Origin: Micropterix aruncella
Lineage: Eukaryota; Arthropoda; Insecta; Lepidoptera; Micropterigidae
Direction: 5' to 3'
DNA length: 64,000 bases
Assembly (NCBI GenBank): GCA_944548615.1
Contig: OX155967.1
Location: 7,116,049-7,180,048 of the forward strand
In this document: in pieces, positions 23,549-35,591 of the stretch
Layout of the letters: every line of letters begins with the position of its first letter
Position numbering within the stretch: position 1 is the stretch's first letter
The notes under the pieces: generated by a model
What the model saw: only the letters and a program-made list of their open reading frames with translations
Database searches by the model: none
What the model was told of the DNA's origin: nothing
Translations under genes and position numbers: made by a program

Positions 23549-26531
23549 CTAGCTGTTGCCCGCGGCTTCGCACGCGTTAAATTTGGCTTAAGATAGATCC
23601 CTTTTTCCCAGTCAAGTGGTAAGTTTTTGCGTGTAATATATAAAGTTATCTAACGTCCTTCTCTTTAGGTACTCCTGTCAATATGTACTTCATGATGATC
23701 AACTAAGTAATTAAGGCGTGAAGATGTGACGATCGCGGTGCTTGCGCTACGCATGTTATCGAGACAAATGATTAATTTATAATGAGGTTCTAGCGCCTTC
23801 TCACGTCCGGGAACCGTCGCGCGCGACTTCTATTTTGATTTTTAGGGTTATTTACCTCTCCTCACCCCCTAAGTGGTAGATTTTAGAAAAATATGAAACA
23901 TGCATTTGCTTTGTTTATTATCATTTAAACCCCTTTTCGCCACATTAGGGGTTGAATTAAAAAAATACTAAATACGTATTTGCCTAAATGTTTATTAGAG
24001 TATACAATTTCCATCTAATATCGTTTTTCCATACAAATTTTAAGCCCCTTTTCACACCTTTAGGGGTTGAATTGTGAAAACACGCGAAAGACGTATTTAA
24101 TTATTTGTTTATTAGAGTTATCCTACAAAGTTTCAAAATAAAAAGTCCATCTAATATCGTTTCTCCATACAAACTTAAACACCCCTTTTTACGCCTTTAG
24201 GGGTGAAATTTCAAAAAAATACGAAACACATATTTGCTTAGATGGTTTTTAAAGTAATCCTACAAAGTTCATCTAATATCGTTTTTTCATACAAATTTTG
24301 AAACCCCGTTTCACCCCTTTAGGGGTTGAATTTTGAAAAAACACAAAAGACATATTTGCTTATTTGTTTATTCGAGTAATCTTACAAAGTTTCAAATTAA
24401 AAAGTATATCTATATCGTTTTCCATACAAATTTCGAAACCCCTTTTCACCCCTTTAGTTGTGGAATTTTGAAAAAATATGCAACACGTGTTTTCTTATTT
24501 ATTTATTAGAGTGACCTTACAAAGTTTCGAAATAAAAAGTCCATCTAAAATCGTTTATCCATACAAACTTTAAAACCCCGTTTTACCCCTCTAAGGGAGA
24601 AATTTTGAAAAACCATGAAAGACCCATTTGTTTATTTGATTATGAGAGTAATATTACAAAGTTTTGATTTAAAAAGTCTATCTGTATCGTTTCTCCATAC
24701 AAATTGTATAACCCCTTTTCACCCGTTTAGGGGTTGAATTTTGAAAAACCACGAAAGACGTATTTTCTTACTTTTTTATTAGAGTAATCCTTCGAATTTT
24801 CGAAATAAAAAGCACATCTAATGTTGTTTATTCATACAAAGTGTGGAACCCTGTTTCACCCCTTTAGGGGTAGAATAAAAAAAAATAACACCTATTTTCT
24901 TATTTGTTTAATAGAGTAACCTTACAAAGTTTCGAATTAAAAAGACCATCAATAACGTTTCGTCATAATAATTTATAACCCCTTTCCACCCCTTTAGGGG
25001 TTGAATTTTGGAAAAACCACGAAAATCGCATTTTGGTTTTTTTTTATTAGAGTAGGTACTCCTACAGGAATTCGATATTAAAAGCACGTCTAATATTGTT
25101 CATTCATACAAATTTTGAAACCCCGTTTCACCCCTTTAGGGGTTGAACTTTGAAAAAACATGAATCAACTATTTTCTTATTTGTTTATTAGAGTAATCTT
25201 ACAAAGTTTCGAATTAAAAAGTACATCTATATCGTTTCTCCATAAAAAAATCGAAACCCCTTTTCATCCCTTTAGGGGCTGAATTTTGAAAAAATATGAT
25301 ACGCGTGTTTCCTATTTATTTATTAGAGTAATCTTACAAAGTTTCGAAATAAAAAGCACATCTAATATTGTTCATTCATACAAATTTTGAAACCCCGTTT
25401 CACCCCTTTAGGGGTTGAATTTTGAAAAAACATGAAACACCTATTTTCTTATTTATTTATTAGAGTAATCTTACAAAGTTTCGAATTAAAAAGTACATCT
25501 ACATCGTTTCTTCATAAAAAAAATCGAAACCCTTTTTCACCCCTTTTGGGCTTGAATTTTAAAAAAATATGAAACACTTGTTTCCTTATTTATTTATTAG
25601 AGTAATCTTACAAACGTTCGAAATAAAAAGTCCATCTAAAATAGTTTATCTATACAAACTTTAAACCCCCGTATTACCCCTTTAGGGGCGGAATTTTGAA
25701 AAACCATAAAACACCTATTTGATTATTTGTTTATAAGAGTAATCTTAAAAAGTTTCGAATTAAAAAGTACATCTATATCGATTTTCCATACAAACTTTGG
25801 AACCCCTTTTCACCCCTTTAGGGGTTGAATTTTGAAAAAATATGATACACGTGTTACCTTATTTATTTATTAGAGTAATCTTACAAAGTTTCGAAATAAA
25901 AAGCACATCTAATATTGTTCAGTCATACAAATTTTGAAACCCCGTTTCACCCCTTTAGGGGTCGAATTTTGAAAAAACATGAAACACCTGTTTTCTTATT
26001 TGTTTATTAGAGTAATCTTACAAAGTTTCGAATTAAAAAGTACATCTATATCGTTTCTTCATAAAATAATCGAAACCCTTTTTCACCCCTTTAGGGGTTG
26101 AATTTTAAAAAAATATGAAAAACGTGTTTCCTTATTTATTTATTAAAGTAATCTTACAAACTTTCGAAATAAAAAGTCCAACTAAAATCGTTTATCCATA
26201 CAAACTTTAAAACCCTGTTTCACCCCTTTAAGGGTAGAATTTTGAAAAAACATGAAACACCTATTTCCTTATTTGTTTATTAGAGTAGTCTTTCAAAGTT
26301 TCGAATTAAAAAGTACATCTATATAGGTTTTCCATACAAACTGTGAAACCCCTTTTCACCCCTTTAGGGGTTGAATTTCGAAAAATCCGCCCTTAGTGAG
26401 CGTTTGCGTTCTAAAAGGAACCTATGTTAAAATTTTCAGCTTCCTAGGTCTAAGGGTTAGGGCTGGGCGTTGATGAGTCAGTCAGTGAATGAATGAATGA
26501 GTGAATCGGAACTTCTCTTTTTATATATGAG
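23549..26531 (-). mobile_element. non-autonomous Helitron with internal minisatellite
   Basis: The 3' end in element sense is GAAGCCGCGGGCAACAGCTAGT (here the reverse complement at 23549-23572): a GC-rich hairpin-forming stretch followed by CTAGT. The 5' side at about 26531 reads CTCATATATAAAAAGAGAAG, then ATTCACTCATTCATTC and TCAACGCCCAGCCCTAA, typical of insect Helitrons. No Rep/helicase is present. Most of the body is the tandem array at 23870-26390. Confidence 0.7.
23870..26390 (-). repeat. about 18-copy minisatellite (about 140-bp unit) inside the Helitron
   Basis: Each unit has the near-palindrome AACCCCTAAAGGGGTGAAA (reversed here), AAAATTTGTATGGA, then TTACTCTAATAAACAAATAA and GATGTACTTTTTAATTCGAA. 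Adjacent units alternate two types (for example CATCTATATCG versus CATCTAATATTG), so part of the array amplified as dimers of about 280 bp. Confidence 0.85.
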
Positions 26532-26672
26532 ATATTATAGATTTCCTAGGATAATTAAAATAAATTGTCTACCTTGGAACAGCCGGCAGCCTAGTTAGGT
26601 TAAGAGTTTTGTATATTAAATCTACTCATAATTTGAAATCAATAAATAATTTGTAATTGTAATTTGTAATTG

Positions 26673-26876
26673 CGGTTTGCTAAGGAACACGTAAATTGGA
26701 CTTTTGAGCAGTGGAAGACGGTTCTGATCACCGACAAAAGGAGAATATCTCTTTCCGGTTCCGAACGGTCGTAAGCACGTATACCAATGACCGGGAGAAA
26801 GATACGCGCAATATGTCACATCGGAGAGAGTGCCTTATGGAGAAGGCTCAGTTATGTATATTCTGGCAGGTTTGCG
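26673..26876 (+). pseudogene. Tc1-like transposase fragment
   Basis: FAKEHVNWTFEQWKTVLITD matches the region around the second catalytic Asp of Tc1-family DDE transposases. The usual Glu of TDE is Lys here. A frameshift/stop at about 26770 follows, then PGERYAQ, RVPYGEGSVMY in the next frame. Short and dead. Confidence 0.8.
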
Positions 26877-26935
26877 TCTCGTAGTAAAATCAAAGCTGCC
26901 AAAACGTAGTACTGCAATGAGCAATATAATACTCT
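26877..26935 (-). repeat. family-C satellite piece
   Basis: CGTAGTAAAATCAAAGCTGC, CAAAACGTAGTACTGCAATGAGCAAT is the reversed family-C core. It directly follows the Tc1 relic. Confidence 0.6.
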
Positions 26936-27429
26936 TTTTTTTAAATTTATTTTATAAAATTATCCAATACAATAAAATTGATTTTGGCAAAAAAAAACTT
27001 GACATTAAAATAAGGTATTGGCCCTCTCGGATATTGGGTAAATGTAATTTGTGCCAACTTTACTAATGAGATTTTTATCGTAGTCTCCAATACAAACTTC
27101 ATTCCGAATTCCATTACATCGAGTAAACTTTCCGGGAACCCTACCCGTCGTGCTGCTAAAGAAAGCTTTTAAAGATTGATTTAAAAGGAATACCTATCCT
27201 GATAATAAATGGTTTTTTATAAAGTACTGAATGATTATAAAATTCCATTATTTAACTAATGATAACAAACAATAACATTCTATTATTAGTGCCATCTACA
27301 AGGTGTCTCAAAAGAAAGTTTATATTTAGTGGATCGATTACAAAAAAAAAGTAAGCCATCTATCGAAAAAATGTTTATTAATTATTAAAGTACATAATTT
27401 GGGAATTCATTTCTTAAAAATAATACCGT

Positions 27430-28067
27430 CCAAATGTAAATCCTCGCGTTCGCGGCACTCATTTATTGAAACAAAAAAAAAATCCTATGATGGCTCATCA
27501 GGTAGACTTTGTGATGGTTGCCACTTTAGGCGAATGAATGGGTTTCTGATGCTTGTGCTTCGGATTCTTTGTACTTCAGTAGCGGCAGTTCTGCTTATTC
27601 ATGTGCCCATTAAGGTGAAAATGAGTTTCATCTGAAAACAAGATGTTGTTAAACGTTGAAAAGTGCTCAATTGTATGGTTTACAAAGTCAAGCCTGTGAC
27701 TCGCATCCCGGGGCTTTAATTCTTGCACCAATTGAATTGTATAGGGGTGCTGCTTTAAGTCTTTGTGCAAAAGACAGTATAATGATGATCTATGCACATT
27801 TAAAGCACTTGTGAACTTTCGAATTGAAAGGTTAGGATCGTCACGGAAAGACTGATTAATACTCTCCACGTTTTCTACCGTTTTCGATGATCTTGGTCGC
27901 CCGGATTCTGGTTTTTCCAATGTTGTATCGGTCTCTTCTAACTTTTTGACCCATTTTCGAATAAGAGGAATGCTTGGCGTATCATTTATTTGTCGAAAAC
28001 CTCGAATATTACAGGATCTTCTACGCGCTACAGTCGTTGAATCACTGTTTTTGTAAAACTCTCGCAC
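27430..28067 (-). pseudogene. Tc1/mariner-type transposase with DUF4817-like helix-turn-helix, main part
   Basis: From the provirus edge the reading gives REFYKNSDSTT, then an HTH region (PSIPLIRKWVKKLEETDTTL), the linker KPESGRPRSSKTVENVE, HKDLKQHPYTIQLVQELKP, and FSDETHFHLNGHMNKQNCRY with a catalytic Asp. A TGA stands at about 27576 where a Trp is usual. Homology then continues (NPKHKHQKPIHSPKV) before a deletion removes most of the rest of the DDE domain. Inactive even before the provirus arrived, or decayed since. Confidence 0.8.
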
Positions 28068-28441
28068 AATTATGTTGAGTGTCGCGGTTGACGTTATAAA
28101 AAAAGCAAACTTTATTAATTTAATATTTAATTATAAACGTCTACTCACTACTGAGGTTACAATAATAATGACAAAGTATTCTAATTCGATTTAACATTAC
28201 ACATTATTTATCTATTACGTTATCAATGCTTATTCTCTAGAAAGTTCTATGGTATCTGCTTCTCACGTCTCGTCTCTTCCTATCGGCTCTTGCGGTCAAC
28301 CAGGTCAGTTGATAGTCCTTATTCTTTATTACTTTCTTGATAACTGCTTCCGTCTTGTTTCTGTTTTGGTGATAAGTATATTGAATGCTGATAAGTCTTG
28401 GGTACTCGTCGTTGGTTCCATACTAATGGGTATCCATTGCG
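28068..28441 (-). repeat. errantivirus 3' LTR
   Basis: 374 bp, with no difference seen from 35866-36239. In element sense it starts CGCAATGGATACCC right after the purine tract AAGGGGGGAGG (28442-28452) and ends CAACATAATT. The last 19 bp of env overlap it. Confidence 0.95.
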
Positions 28442-29544
28442 CCTCCCCCCTTAAAATGAGTGATCATCTCGGTTAATGCAATTGGCTGAGATGATTGCTC
28501 CTCAATGCTCCTTGATGCTCTTGTGCTGATTTTCCTTCGATATATCCATATGCTAATCCCAATTATGATTATTATCAACAGTGTATAAGTGATAGTTGAT
28601 GTCATTGCCAAATGAATTTTGTGTTCCATCGGTAATTCATAATTTATATGTTTTAAAATCTTCATTTCCATTTCTAAGTTTAATTTTCCATGTTTTAATT
28701 TAGCTTTTCCGGTTACTTTCATATCGTTATACAGTGGTATTTTCGGCAATTGAATGATGTTATCCATTACTTCTTTAGTTACTTTGTTTGATAAAATTTT
28801 TTCGTTGAATTTGATGTAACAGTCTTCTGGTATGTCTACTGCATATGTTCCTTGAATTTCCACAATTTTGGCTATGTTTCGGCAATTTTCTTCTACTTGC
28901 GTTGGTTTATTTGCAGCTAATATCCATTTTGTCTCCTCGCTGATGTATTGTGAATACGTATCTTCCATGTTGCTGAGCTCTGCATATGCGCATGAATTAT
29001 TTCTTTCTCCAGTAATCAGTTCAGTGATGCAATTTTTATGTTTTCCAATCTTCGAATTTTCGCAAAAAAATTCCTTTTCGTGTATTTGTTGGCAGCTTTT
29101 CTTTTCCATTGTCCATTCATGTCTCCTTATGTTAATGTATGAGTCGGGTAATGTGGAGGTTATCCATTTGTCTTTGGACCAGATAGGTATAGGTATTATA
29201 TGATAGGATAGGAAATATTGTCCTTCAATTATTGGTATCTCAATTATAAATGTGAATTTATTTAAAAATCTAAATGCCTTTACTGTACATAAGTTTTCTA
29301 GTATAGCTATATCTTCACTAGGGAGATGTTCGTCTTTTCTTAATATTATTTTTCTTATGCTATCTTTAAAATTGCTCGCTGATAATATATCTTTACTTAA
29401 TTTACCTAGTTGCGCAAATGTTAATGCATTTCCTAGTCTTAATATAATTTTTTCCACTAAGTCTAAATTGAAGAATATTTGTATGTAAGCATTTGCTAAC
29501 TTTTCTCCTTTTCTAGATACATCTATATCATTAATAGTATTCAT
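28423..29544 (-). pseudogene. errantivirus env, C-terminal part
   Basis: Open for 373 codons down to a TAA in the 3' LTR. It contains a Cys-bearing ectodomain portion and, near the end, a hydrophobic membrane segment of about 22 residues (plus-strand 28545-28620) with a short basic cytoplasmic tail starting YRRK. Insect errantivirus Env proteins are related to baculovirus F fusion proteins, and the layout fits. It is separated from its N-terminal part by the LINE at 29600-30720. The frame agrees with that of the N-terminal part once the insert and one duplicated target copy are discounted. Confidence 0.8.
28442..28453 (-). promoter_or_regulatory. polypurine tract
   Basis: In element sense AAGGGGGGAGG immediately before the 3' LTR. 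It would prime plus-strand DNA synthesis. Confidence 0.75.
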
Positions 29545-29599
29545 AATTAAATCTTGATTATTTTCTAATAGTTTAGATTGATTATATATTTTATCTAAT

Positions 29600-30720
29600 T
29601 TTATTATTTATTTTATTTTATTTTATTCTGGAACCAAACAGAACTACATACAATGCAATAAAAACCTATTTAAAAGTGACAAAAATCCATTAATGTGATT
29701 CCGAATATAAAGTATACAAAATGAACGCAATATAATTTTATATTGTTTCCGCTTGAGAATGGGGGGAATCAGGATGGGAAGTGAGGTGAAAGGGAGAGAC
29801 AAAATAGATAAAAACATATTATGTATGTATATAAATATATTTATATTTAATTTTAGGTATGATATATAGTTATTATAAAGAATATACTTGAGATAAAATT
29901 ATGTCCTTGAACTAAATTAAATGAAATATAATATGTATAAATGTTATGTGATCATCTAGATAGACTGTAGATTTTTTTTTATTGAGTTCTTATAAGAGGT
30001 TTTTGATGAGTGTAATATGTCCACACTTAAAAAGTCTGTATTATATCTATGACACGCTCTGTATAGAAATGCATTTTGAGATGCGTTGGTTTTCACCACA
30101 GGGAGATGAAATAGTCGATGCGATCGAACAGGGCGGGGAGGAACATAAAATTCAATGCGCTCCAAAATCGCGTTCGCATCGATGGAATTATTTACCAACC
30201 CATGCAAGAATACGGCATCGATCAAGACTCTACGGCTCTCCAATGACATTAAATTGTGGGCTTTTAAGGATTCCTCATAGGAGCTGGGCTTAGTGAAAGA
30301 AGTGAAATTTAATCGCTTCACAAATCTTTTTTGTATCGATTCGATCCGCGATATGTAAGTCAAATATTGGGGATTCCAGACCACTGATGCAAATTCCAAC
30401 TGACTTCTTACATAGGAATTATAGAGGGTTTTAAGCGTGTCAGTGGATTTGAATACCGATGATACCCTTAGAATAAAACCTAGTAATTTATATGCTTTTC
30501 TAATAATATTATCGATGTGTTCAGCGAATAGCATTTTCGTGTCAAGTGTAATCCCAAGATCTCGCACCGCTGATTCTCTTCCAACTATAGCGCCATTCAA
30601 GTTGTAGTCAAACATTATATTAGTATTTTTTCTGGAGTATGTGATTATGTGACATTTGTTTACGTTAACGAAGAGACAGTTATCTGAACAATATTTCAGA
30701 GACAGTTATCTGAACAATAG
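29600..30720 (-). mobile_element. 5'-truncated LINE inserted in env
   Basis: Flanked by TTATCTAAT at 29591-29599 and 30721-30729 (9-bp target duplication). In element sense it ends with an (AATAAA)-like A-rich tail at 29600-29632. The 5' end has a small duplicated block, AGACAGTTATCTGAACAATA (about 30675 and 30702), probably made during integration. Length 1121 bp. Confidence 0.88.
29956..30615 (-). pseudogene. LINE RT C-terminal region (CR1/Jockey-like)
   Basis: 219 open codons: VRDLGITLDTKMLFAEHID, then LYNSYVRSQLEFASVVWNPQ, YISRIESIQKRFVKRLNF, and a C-terminal stretch ending KKNLQSI. This is the segment after the RT palm in many insect LINEs. The catalytic palm is missing because of 5' truncation. 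Upstream codons (LFVNVNKCHIITYSRKN) extend the homology to about 30670. The frame is still open, so the insertion is fairly recent. Confidence 0.8.
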
Positions 30721-30729
30721 TTATCTAAT

Positions 30730-31145
30730 GCTATGTTAGTCACTATTAATTGCTTATTTTGATTATCTCTTATTTTAAATATATTTTCTCTATTTTCATT
30801 TATTAATCTATTTATTTTTTCAGCATCTGCGTGATCCATATTTCCCGTTATTAATTTAATTAAACTTCCTAAAGGGTTTATAATTCCGCGTTTGTTTCTC
30901 TTGTTTGTTTCTAATATATTTCCAATGTCGTTTTTTATTGTATTCAATAATACTTCTATCTGTTGTTGATAGGTAGTCAAATCCATTTCTATTACTGTTT
31001 GTTTTCTCAACATAAAATACGAATTTTCTATATTTTTTACTATGTCAGGTATATTGTCATAATTTAAAGTATGTATAACTGTCCAATGGGAGGTTTTAAT
31101 TTGACTCTTTCCTTTTTCGATTGCTATAATTCCTGGTTGTTCGGT
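30730..31145 (-). pseudogene. errantivirus env, N-terminal part
   Basis: The frame with a Met at 31013 carries a furin-type cleavage motif (RNKR followed by Gly) at about 30885-30900. A hydrophobic/Gly segment follows that could serve as fusion peptide, then a heptad-like region rich in Asn, Ile and Glu. The usual start and signal peptide would lie further upstream near or overlapping the end of pol, and I could not fix it. The LINE interrupts the frame at 30729. Confidence 0.7.
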
Positions 31146-34100
31146 TAATGGTACGATGTTGATGGCTGCTGTGATAGCGCTCCATCTGAAACCAATTTTC
31201 GGTTTCTTTTAAGGTTTGCAATATGCGTTTTCTTTCCATTCGATAAAGTCGCGATATTGTTTTCATTTATGTGCGTAATTGTTTTTGGTTTAAGATATTT
31301 ATCTTTTGCTTTCTTATGATTTTCTTTTAAATTCTTTTCATACACTTTATCTCCTATTTTAAAAGGATTTTCTTCCCTATTTTTATTAGATTTTTCTGTG
31401 CGTTTTTCTTTCTCGTTAATTATACTTTTTTCAACTGTTTTGTAGAGTGTTTGTATTTTATTCCTATGTTCTTTTATAAATTCCTGTATCAGATGTGATT
31501 CATTAGATATTGAAAAAATATTTTTTGTAGTATAATATCCTGCGTGTACTTCTATAGGTGCTTTATTTATTACTGAGTGAATACTGTGGTTGTATGCTGT
31601 AATTGCATAATCCATAATATTTTTTATACTATCCTTTGGATAAAGCCTTCTTAATGTTGTTAAATGTTCTTTAAGTGTAGAATGTAATCTTTCTATAGGT
31701 GAGTTAGAATTTGGATTATATGGTGTTGTTATATGGCATTCTATTCCGTAATCTTTTAAAAGTTCTTGCGTTATTTTAGTATTAATTTCACCTCCATCTG
31801 TTATTATTTTTGTTGGTATTCCGAATCTACTAAAAAATTTTATCAACTTTCTTGATATTGTTTGCGCTGTTTTATTATTTAATTTTCCCGCTTGGGCATA
31901 TTTTGAAAACGTATCTATTATCGTTAAAAATATTACGCTGTCATACTGATAGATGTCTAAATGTAGTACTTCCATAGGTTTTGAAGCTGTTGGTGTAACG
32001 TTAAATTTTATTTTTATAGGGTTCCGATCATATTTCGATTGTTTACAGTGTTCGCATTTGTCTATAAAATCTTGAATACTTTCTTTCATGTTTTTCCATT
32101 AATAAGTCTGTTTCAAATCTTTTAATGTTTCTACTATACCTGTGTGCGCTTGTAAATATTCGTGTTTATTTTTAATTATTCTGATATATTCCTCTGTTGT
32201 CTTTATTGTAATTACTTTTTTTGTGCATTTTATTAATTTCGGTCCGTTTTTATTAAATAGGGTACTATATGCGCGTGACGCTAAAACATATAGTTCATTT
32301 GTATCGAAATGACAATAATATTTCTTTTTTGGAATTAAAATTGTTTTTAATTCTGCAAATATTTCTTCCATATTTTCTCCGTTCGTGTATATTTCTATTT
32401 CGTTTTGGTCTGAGTTGATAATTGAATTTATTAGGGCTGTTGAAAAATAAATTTTTCTTAATTTCGAATTTATAATGTCTTCTATTATTGGTATACCACC
32501 TGCTTCTGGGTCTACTTCTGAATTTACTGTATTTATTTCCTCTTCATCTATATTTGCTTGAATGCTATTATTATCGTCTACTTCCATTTCTTCTTCTGAG
32601 TCTATATGATTTATTACAATTCTGCTAAGTGCGTCTGCATTTGAATTTGCTGTTCCTTTTTTGTATTTTACCTCATAATTAAATTCTTGCAATTTTAATT
32701 TCCACCTTGTTAAACGACAATTCGGTTCTTTTAATGCAAATAACCAAGTTAAGGGTTTATGGTCTGTAAATATAGTGAATTTTCTTCCAAACAAATATGG
32801 TCTAAAATATTTTGTTGACCACTCTATTGCCAATAATTCTTTTTCTGTCGTACTATAATTTCTCTCGCTATCAGATAAAGTACGTGAAGCGTATGCTACT
32901 GGTAGATCATTCTGACTCAATACACTGCCAAGTGCAAATTCACTTGCATCTGTAGTTAATTCAAATGGTTTTGTCCAATCAGGATATTGCAACAAGGGTT
33001 CGTTGAGTAACACACTTTTACATTCTTCGAACGCTTTTTTAAATTTTTCTGTATGTTCAACCTTTCTACCTTTCTTCAAACATTCTGTTAAAGGTTGGCT
33101 AATTTTTGCCATATTATTAATAAATTTTCTATAATAACCTAAAAGTCCAAGAAATGATTTTACTTGTTTATGTGTTGTAGGTATGGGGTAATCTCTTATT
33201 GCTTTTATTTTCTTTTCGTTCGGTTTTATACCATTTGCTGTTATTTCATGTCCTAAATATTCTAATTCTTTCTTTAAAAAATGCGATTTATCTAACTGTA
33301 CCTTTAAATTTGCTTCTCTTAATCGTTGAAAAACCTTTGTTAGTTTTTCGTAATGCTCTTGAATACTTACACTAAAAATTATTATATCATCTAAATAAAC
33401 TAAACACGTTTCTGGTTATAAATCCCTTAATATGTTATCCATAATTCTAGAAAATGTACTTGGCCCGTTTTTCAGGCCAAAGGGTTGGCGTAGCCACTCC
33501 CAGTGTCCTCTGCTTGTGCTAAAAGCAGTTTTTTCCACATCTTTTGGATGCATTTCCACTTGATGGTACCCACTTGCTAAATCTAGTGTAGTAAAATATT
33601 GGGCTCTACCTAACTTATCAAATATCTCTTCTATAATAGGTAGTGGATATTTGTCATCAATGGTCTGTTCATTGATTTTCCTATAATCTATCACCATTCT
33701 ATATTTTATCTTTCCTGACGAGTCCATCTTTTTTGGTACTAAGTGTACAGGGCTAGACCAAGCTGACGAAGATGGTCTTATTATTTTTTTGTTATATAAA
33801 TCTTTTATTTGCCTTTCTATTTCGGCTTGTTGTATTTGTGGTTGTCTATATGGTCTTAGATAAATGGGTTGGTTGTTTTTTAATTTTATTTCATGTTTTA
33901 TATTATTTGTGAAAGATAATGGTATATCTTCATGATAAAAAATGTCTTTAAACTTGTTGCATATCTTAATAATCATCTGTTTTTCTTCACTATTTAGATG
34001 GTCTGTTCTAATTTTTTCCATGTTTTCGTTTAGTTTTTCTTTTAATATTTCCGAATCTATTTCAATATTATAATTTTCCGGTAATTCGTATTCTTTCAAG

Positions 34101-34528
34101 TGTATGTCTATTTGTGATTTTCTCGTAATTAATTTTTTATTCTTAATGTCTATTTTTGCACTCATTTTGTTTAATAAGTCTATGCCAATTAATCCATCAA
34201 AATTTTTACTAAAATTATATATGTAAAACTTATATTCTCCTGGTACCGCGAGTGTTTTTAAACCTGGTATTTTTATGACTCCGTTATGCTTTGACGTAGC
34301 ATGCGGTGTCTTAATTATAAATTCTTCTTTACGTGCATACGGTAAAAAATATTCATTTACTTTTTCTTCGGATATAAATGATTTTGTTGAGCCTGTATCT
34401 ATTAAAAATTTTGATTTTATCTCAGGAATATTAATTATAGGTAGTGTATTTGAATCGATTGTATTGAATAAAATTAAGTTTGCTCGTTTTCCCGAGAACT
34501 TTGCTGAAAATTTCGCTCTTGATTTTCC
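31145..34528 (-). pseudogene. errantivirus pol (protease-RT-RNase H-integrase) with two nonsense codons
   Basis: The pol frame is open from 34528. Protease carries DTGS at about 34388-34399. RT blocks follow (VPKKMDSSGKIKYRMVIDYR, LPIIEEIFDKL, LDLASGYHQVEM). A TAA at 33416-33418 falls a few codons before the YLDD active site at about 33390; the frame then continues unbroken through the thumb and RNase H (TDASEFALGSVLSQ, STTEKELLAIEW) to a second TAA at 32099-32101. It is open again through integrase: HxxC-type region (EHCKQSK), then core acidic residues near LHLDIYQYDS, ITDGGE and the DD-35-E region, ending at 31145. Both breaks are single in-frame stops, with no deletion seen. Pol is -1 relative to gag. 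Confidence 0.88.
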
Positions 34529-35415
34529 TCACTGTCTTCGTGACAATATAACTCTTCCGCTACATACTTATTTTGAGGGGCATTTGTATGATTGTATCTC
34601 GTTCCAAAATTTATACCTTTATTTATAGCAGATCTCATGGAAACATCCGCTGACGTATCATGTCTAACTGGGGTTTGTGTTTGATATCTTCCTGATGGAA
34701 GTCTATTATAATGATTGATTTGTCCACTATCTTGCTGCATGTTTACGTTTCTCTGATAATGGTTATTTTGAGGGTTGTTAAATCTCGGATTCATTTGAGG
34801 TTGCCAATTTCTTTTATCAAAATTTTGGTTGAAGTTTCTGCGCTGTGTAAATTTATTTCCCTGATGACCAAATACTGGTCTATACAAATGATTTTCGTTT
34901 ACTCTCTCTAATGCTTGCTGAAGTGTTACTGGCTTATTCATACGTAATATAGTTTGGGTCGTTCTGTCGTGAATATTATTAATAAAAGTATTTATTGCTG
35001 TCATTTTTATCAACGATTGTTCCCCTAATTTACTTTCTAACTTACTAGCAATATTCTGTATCCTTTCTTTAAATTCTGCATATGTCTCATTTCCATAAAT
35101 TTTCATTCTTATTAATTGCTCATGCAATGCTGCTTCATTAAGCGAAATCGAAAAAACTTGTCGTAGGTTTAATTTTATCTTTTCCCATGTTAAATTCGGA
35201 TCATTTAAATTTAATTTTGCACGACAATTTTCGTGAATTTTTGTTAATAACATTCTCAACGCTAAATTTTCAAAGAGACTTTGCTCCATATTTTTACATT
35301 CCATCTTTCCTACTAAATTTAGGAACATCTCTCCAGTTGAGATAAAATGCTCAAGGCTTTTCTCATTTCCACTGAACTGTGGCACAATTTCCAAGAATCC
35401 CTTTACTAGATCCAT
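34474..35415 (-). CDS. errantivirus gag, 313 aa
   Basis: Open from ATG 35415 to TAA 34474-34476. An N-terminal matrix/capsid-like domain contains the retrotransposon-gag pattern (ETYAEFKERIQNIASKLESK and surrounding helices). The C-terminal third is Asn/Gln/Arg-rich with no CCHC knuckle, as in many errantiviruses. The end overlaps pol by about 50 nt. The overlap holds a heptamer of the form A-AAT-TTT in the gag frame (plus-strand 34507-34513), a plausible -1 frameshift site. Confidence 0.85.
   Translation of the reverse strand: MDLVKGFLEIVPQFSGNEKSLEHFISTGEMFLNLVGKMECKNMEQSLFENLALRMLLTKIHENCRAKLNLNDPNLTWEKIKLNLRQVFSISLNEAALHEQLIRMKIYGNETYAEFKERIQNIASKLESKLGEQSLIKMTAINTFINNIHDRTTQTILRMNKPVTLQQALERVNENHLYRPVFGHQGNKFTQRRNFNQNFDKRNWQPQMNPRFNNPQNNHYQRNVNMQQDSGQINHYNRLPSGRYQTQTPVRHDTSADVSMRSAINKGINFGTRYNHTNAPQNKYVAEELYCHEDSEENQERNFQQSSRENEQT
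34507..34513 (-). promoter_or_regulatory. candidate -1 ribosomal frameshift heptamer
   Basis: AAATTTT in element sense, split A|AAT|TTT in the gag frame and lying inside the 34477-34528 overlap of gag and pol. It fits the X-XXY-YYZ rule. Downstream structure not assessed. Confidence 0.6.
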
Positions 35416-35464
35416 TTTATTTTCAATTTACTGTAATTACTTTTCAATTTATTTAAATCTAATT

Positions 35465-35591
35465 TGCCAAAGCTATGACTATTAGATTGTTACCAAAGAT
35501 ATGGTTATTAAATTATTGCCAAAGTTATGACGATAAAATAATTTGTCAAAGATATGACTTGGTGATTATTATTGTTTGTCAAAGATATGAC
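35465..35591 (-). repeat. five short repeats in the provirus leader
   Basis: Plus-strand (G/A)(C/T)CAAAGNTATG(A/G)(C/T) at 35466, 35492, 35518, 35545 and 35578, spaced 26, 26, 27 and 33 bp in AT-rich DNA. The position matches the leader insulator arrays of gypsy-type errantiviruses, but the motif differs. Confidence 0.75.

Noticed and set aside
23870..26390. CRISPR-like array
   Set aside because: The units repeat over their whole length with no unique spacers, in a eukaryotic Helitron.
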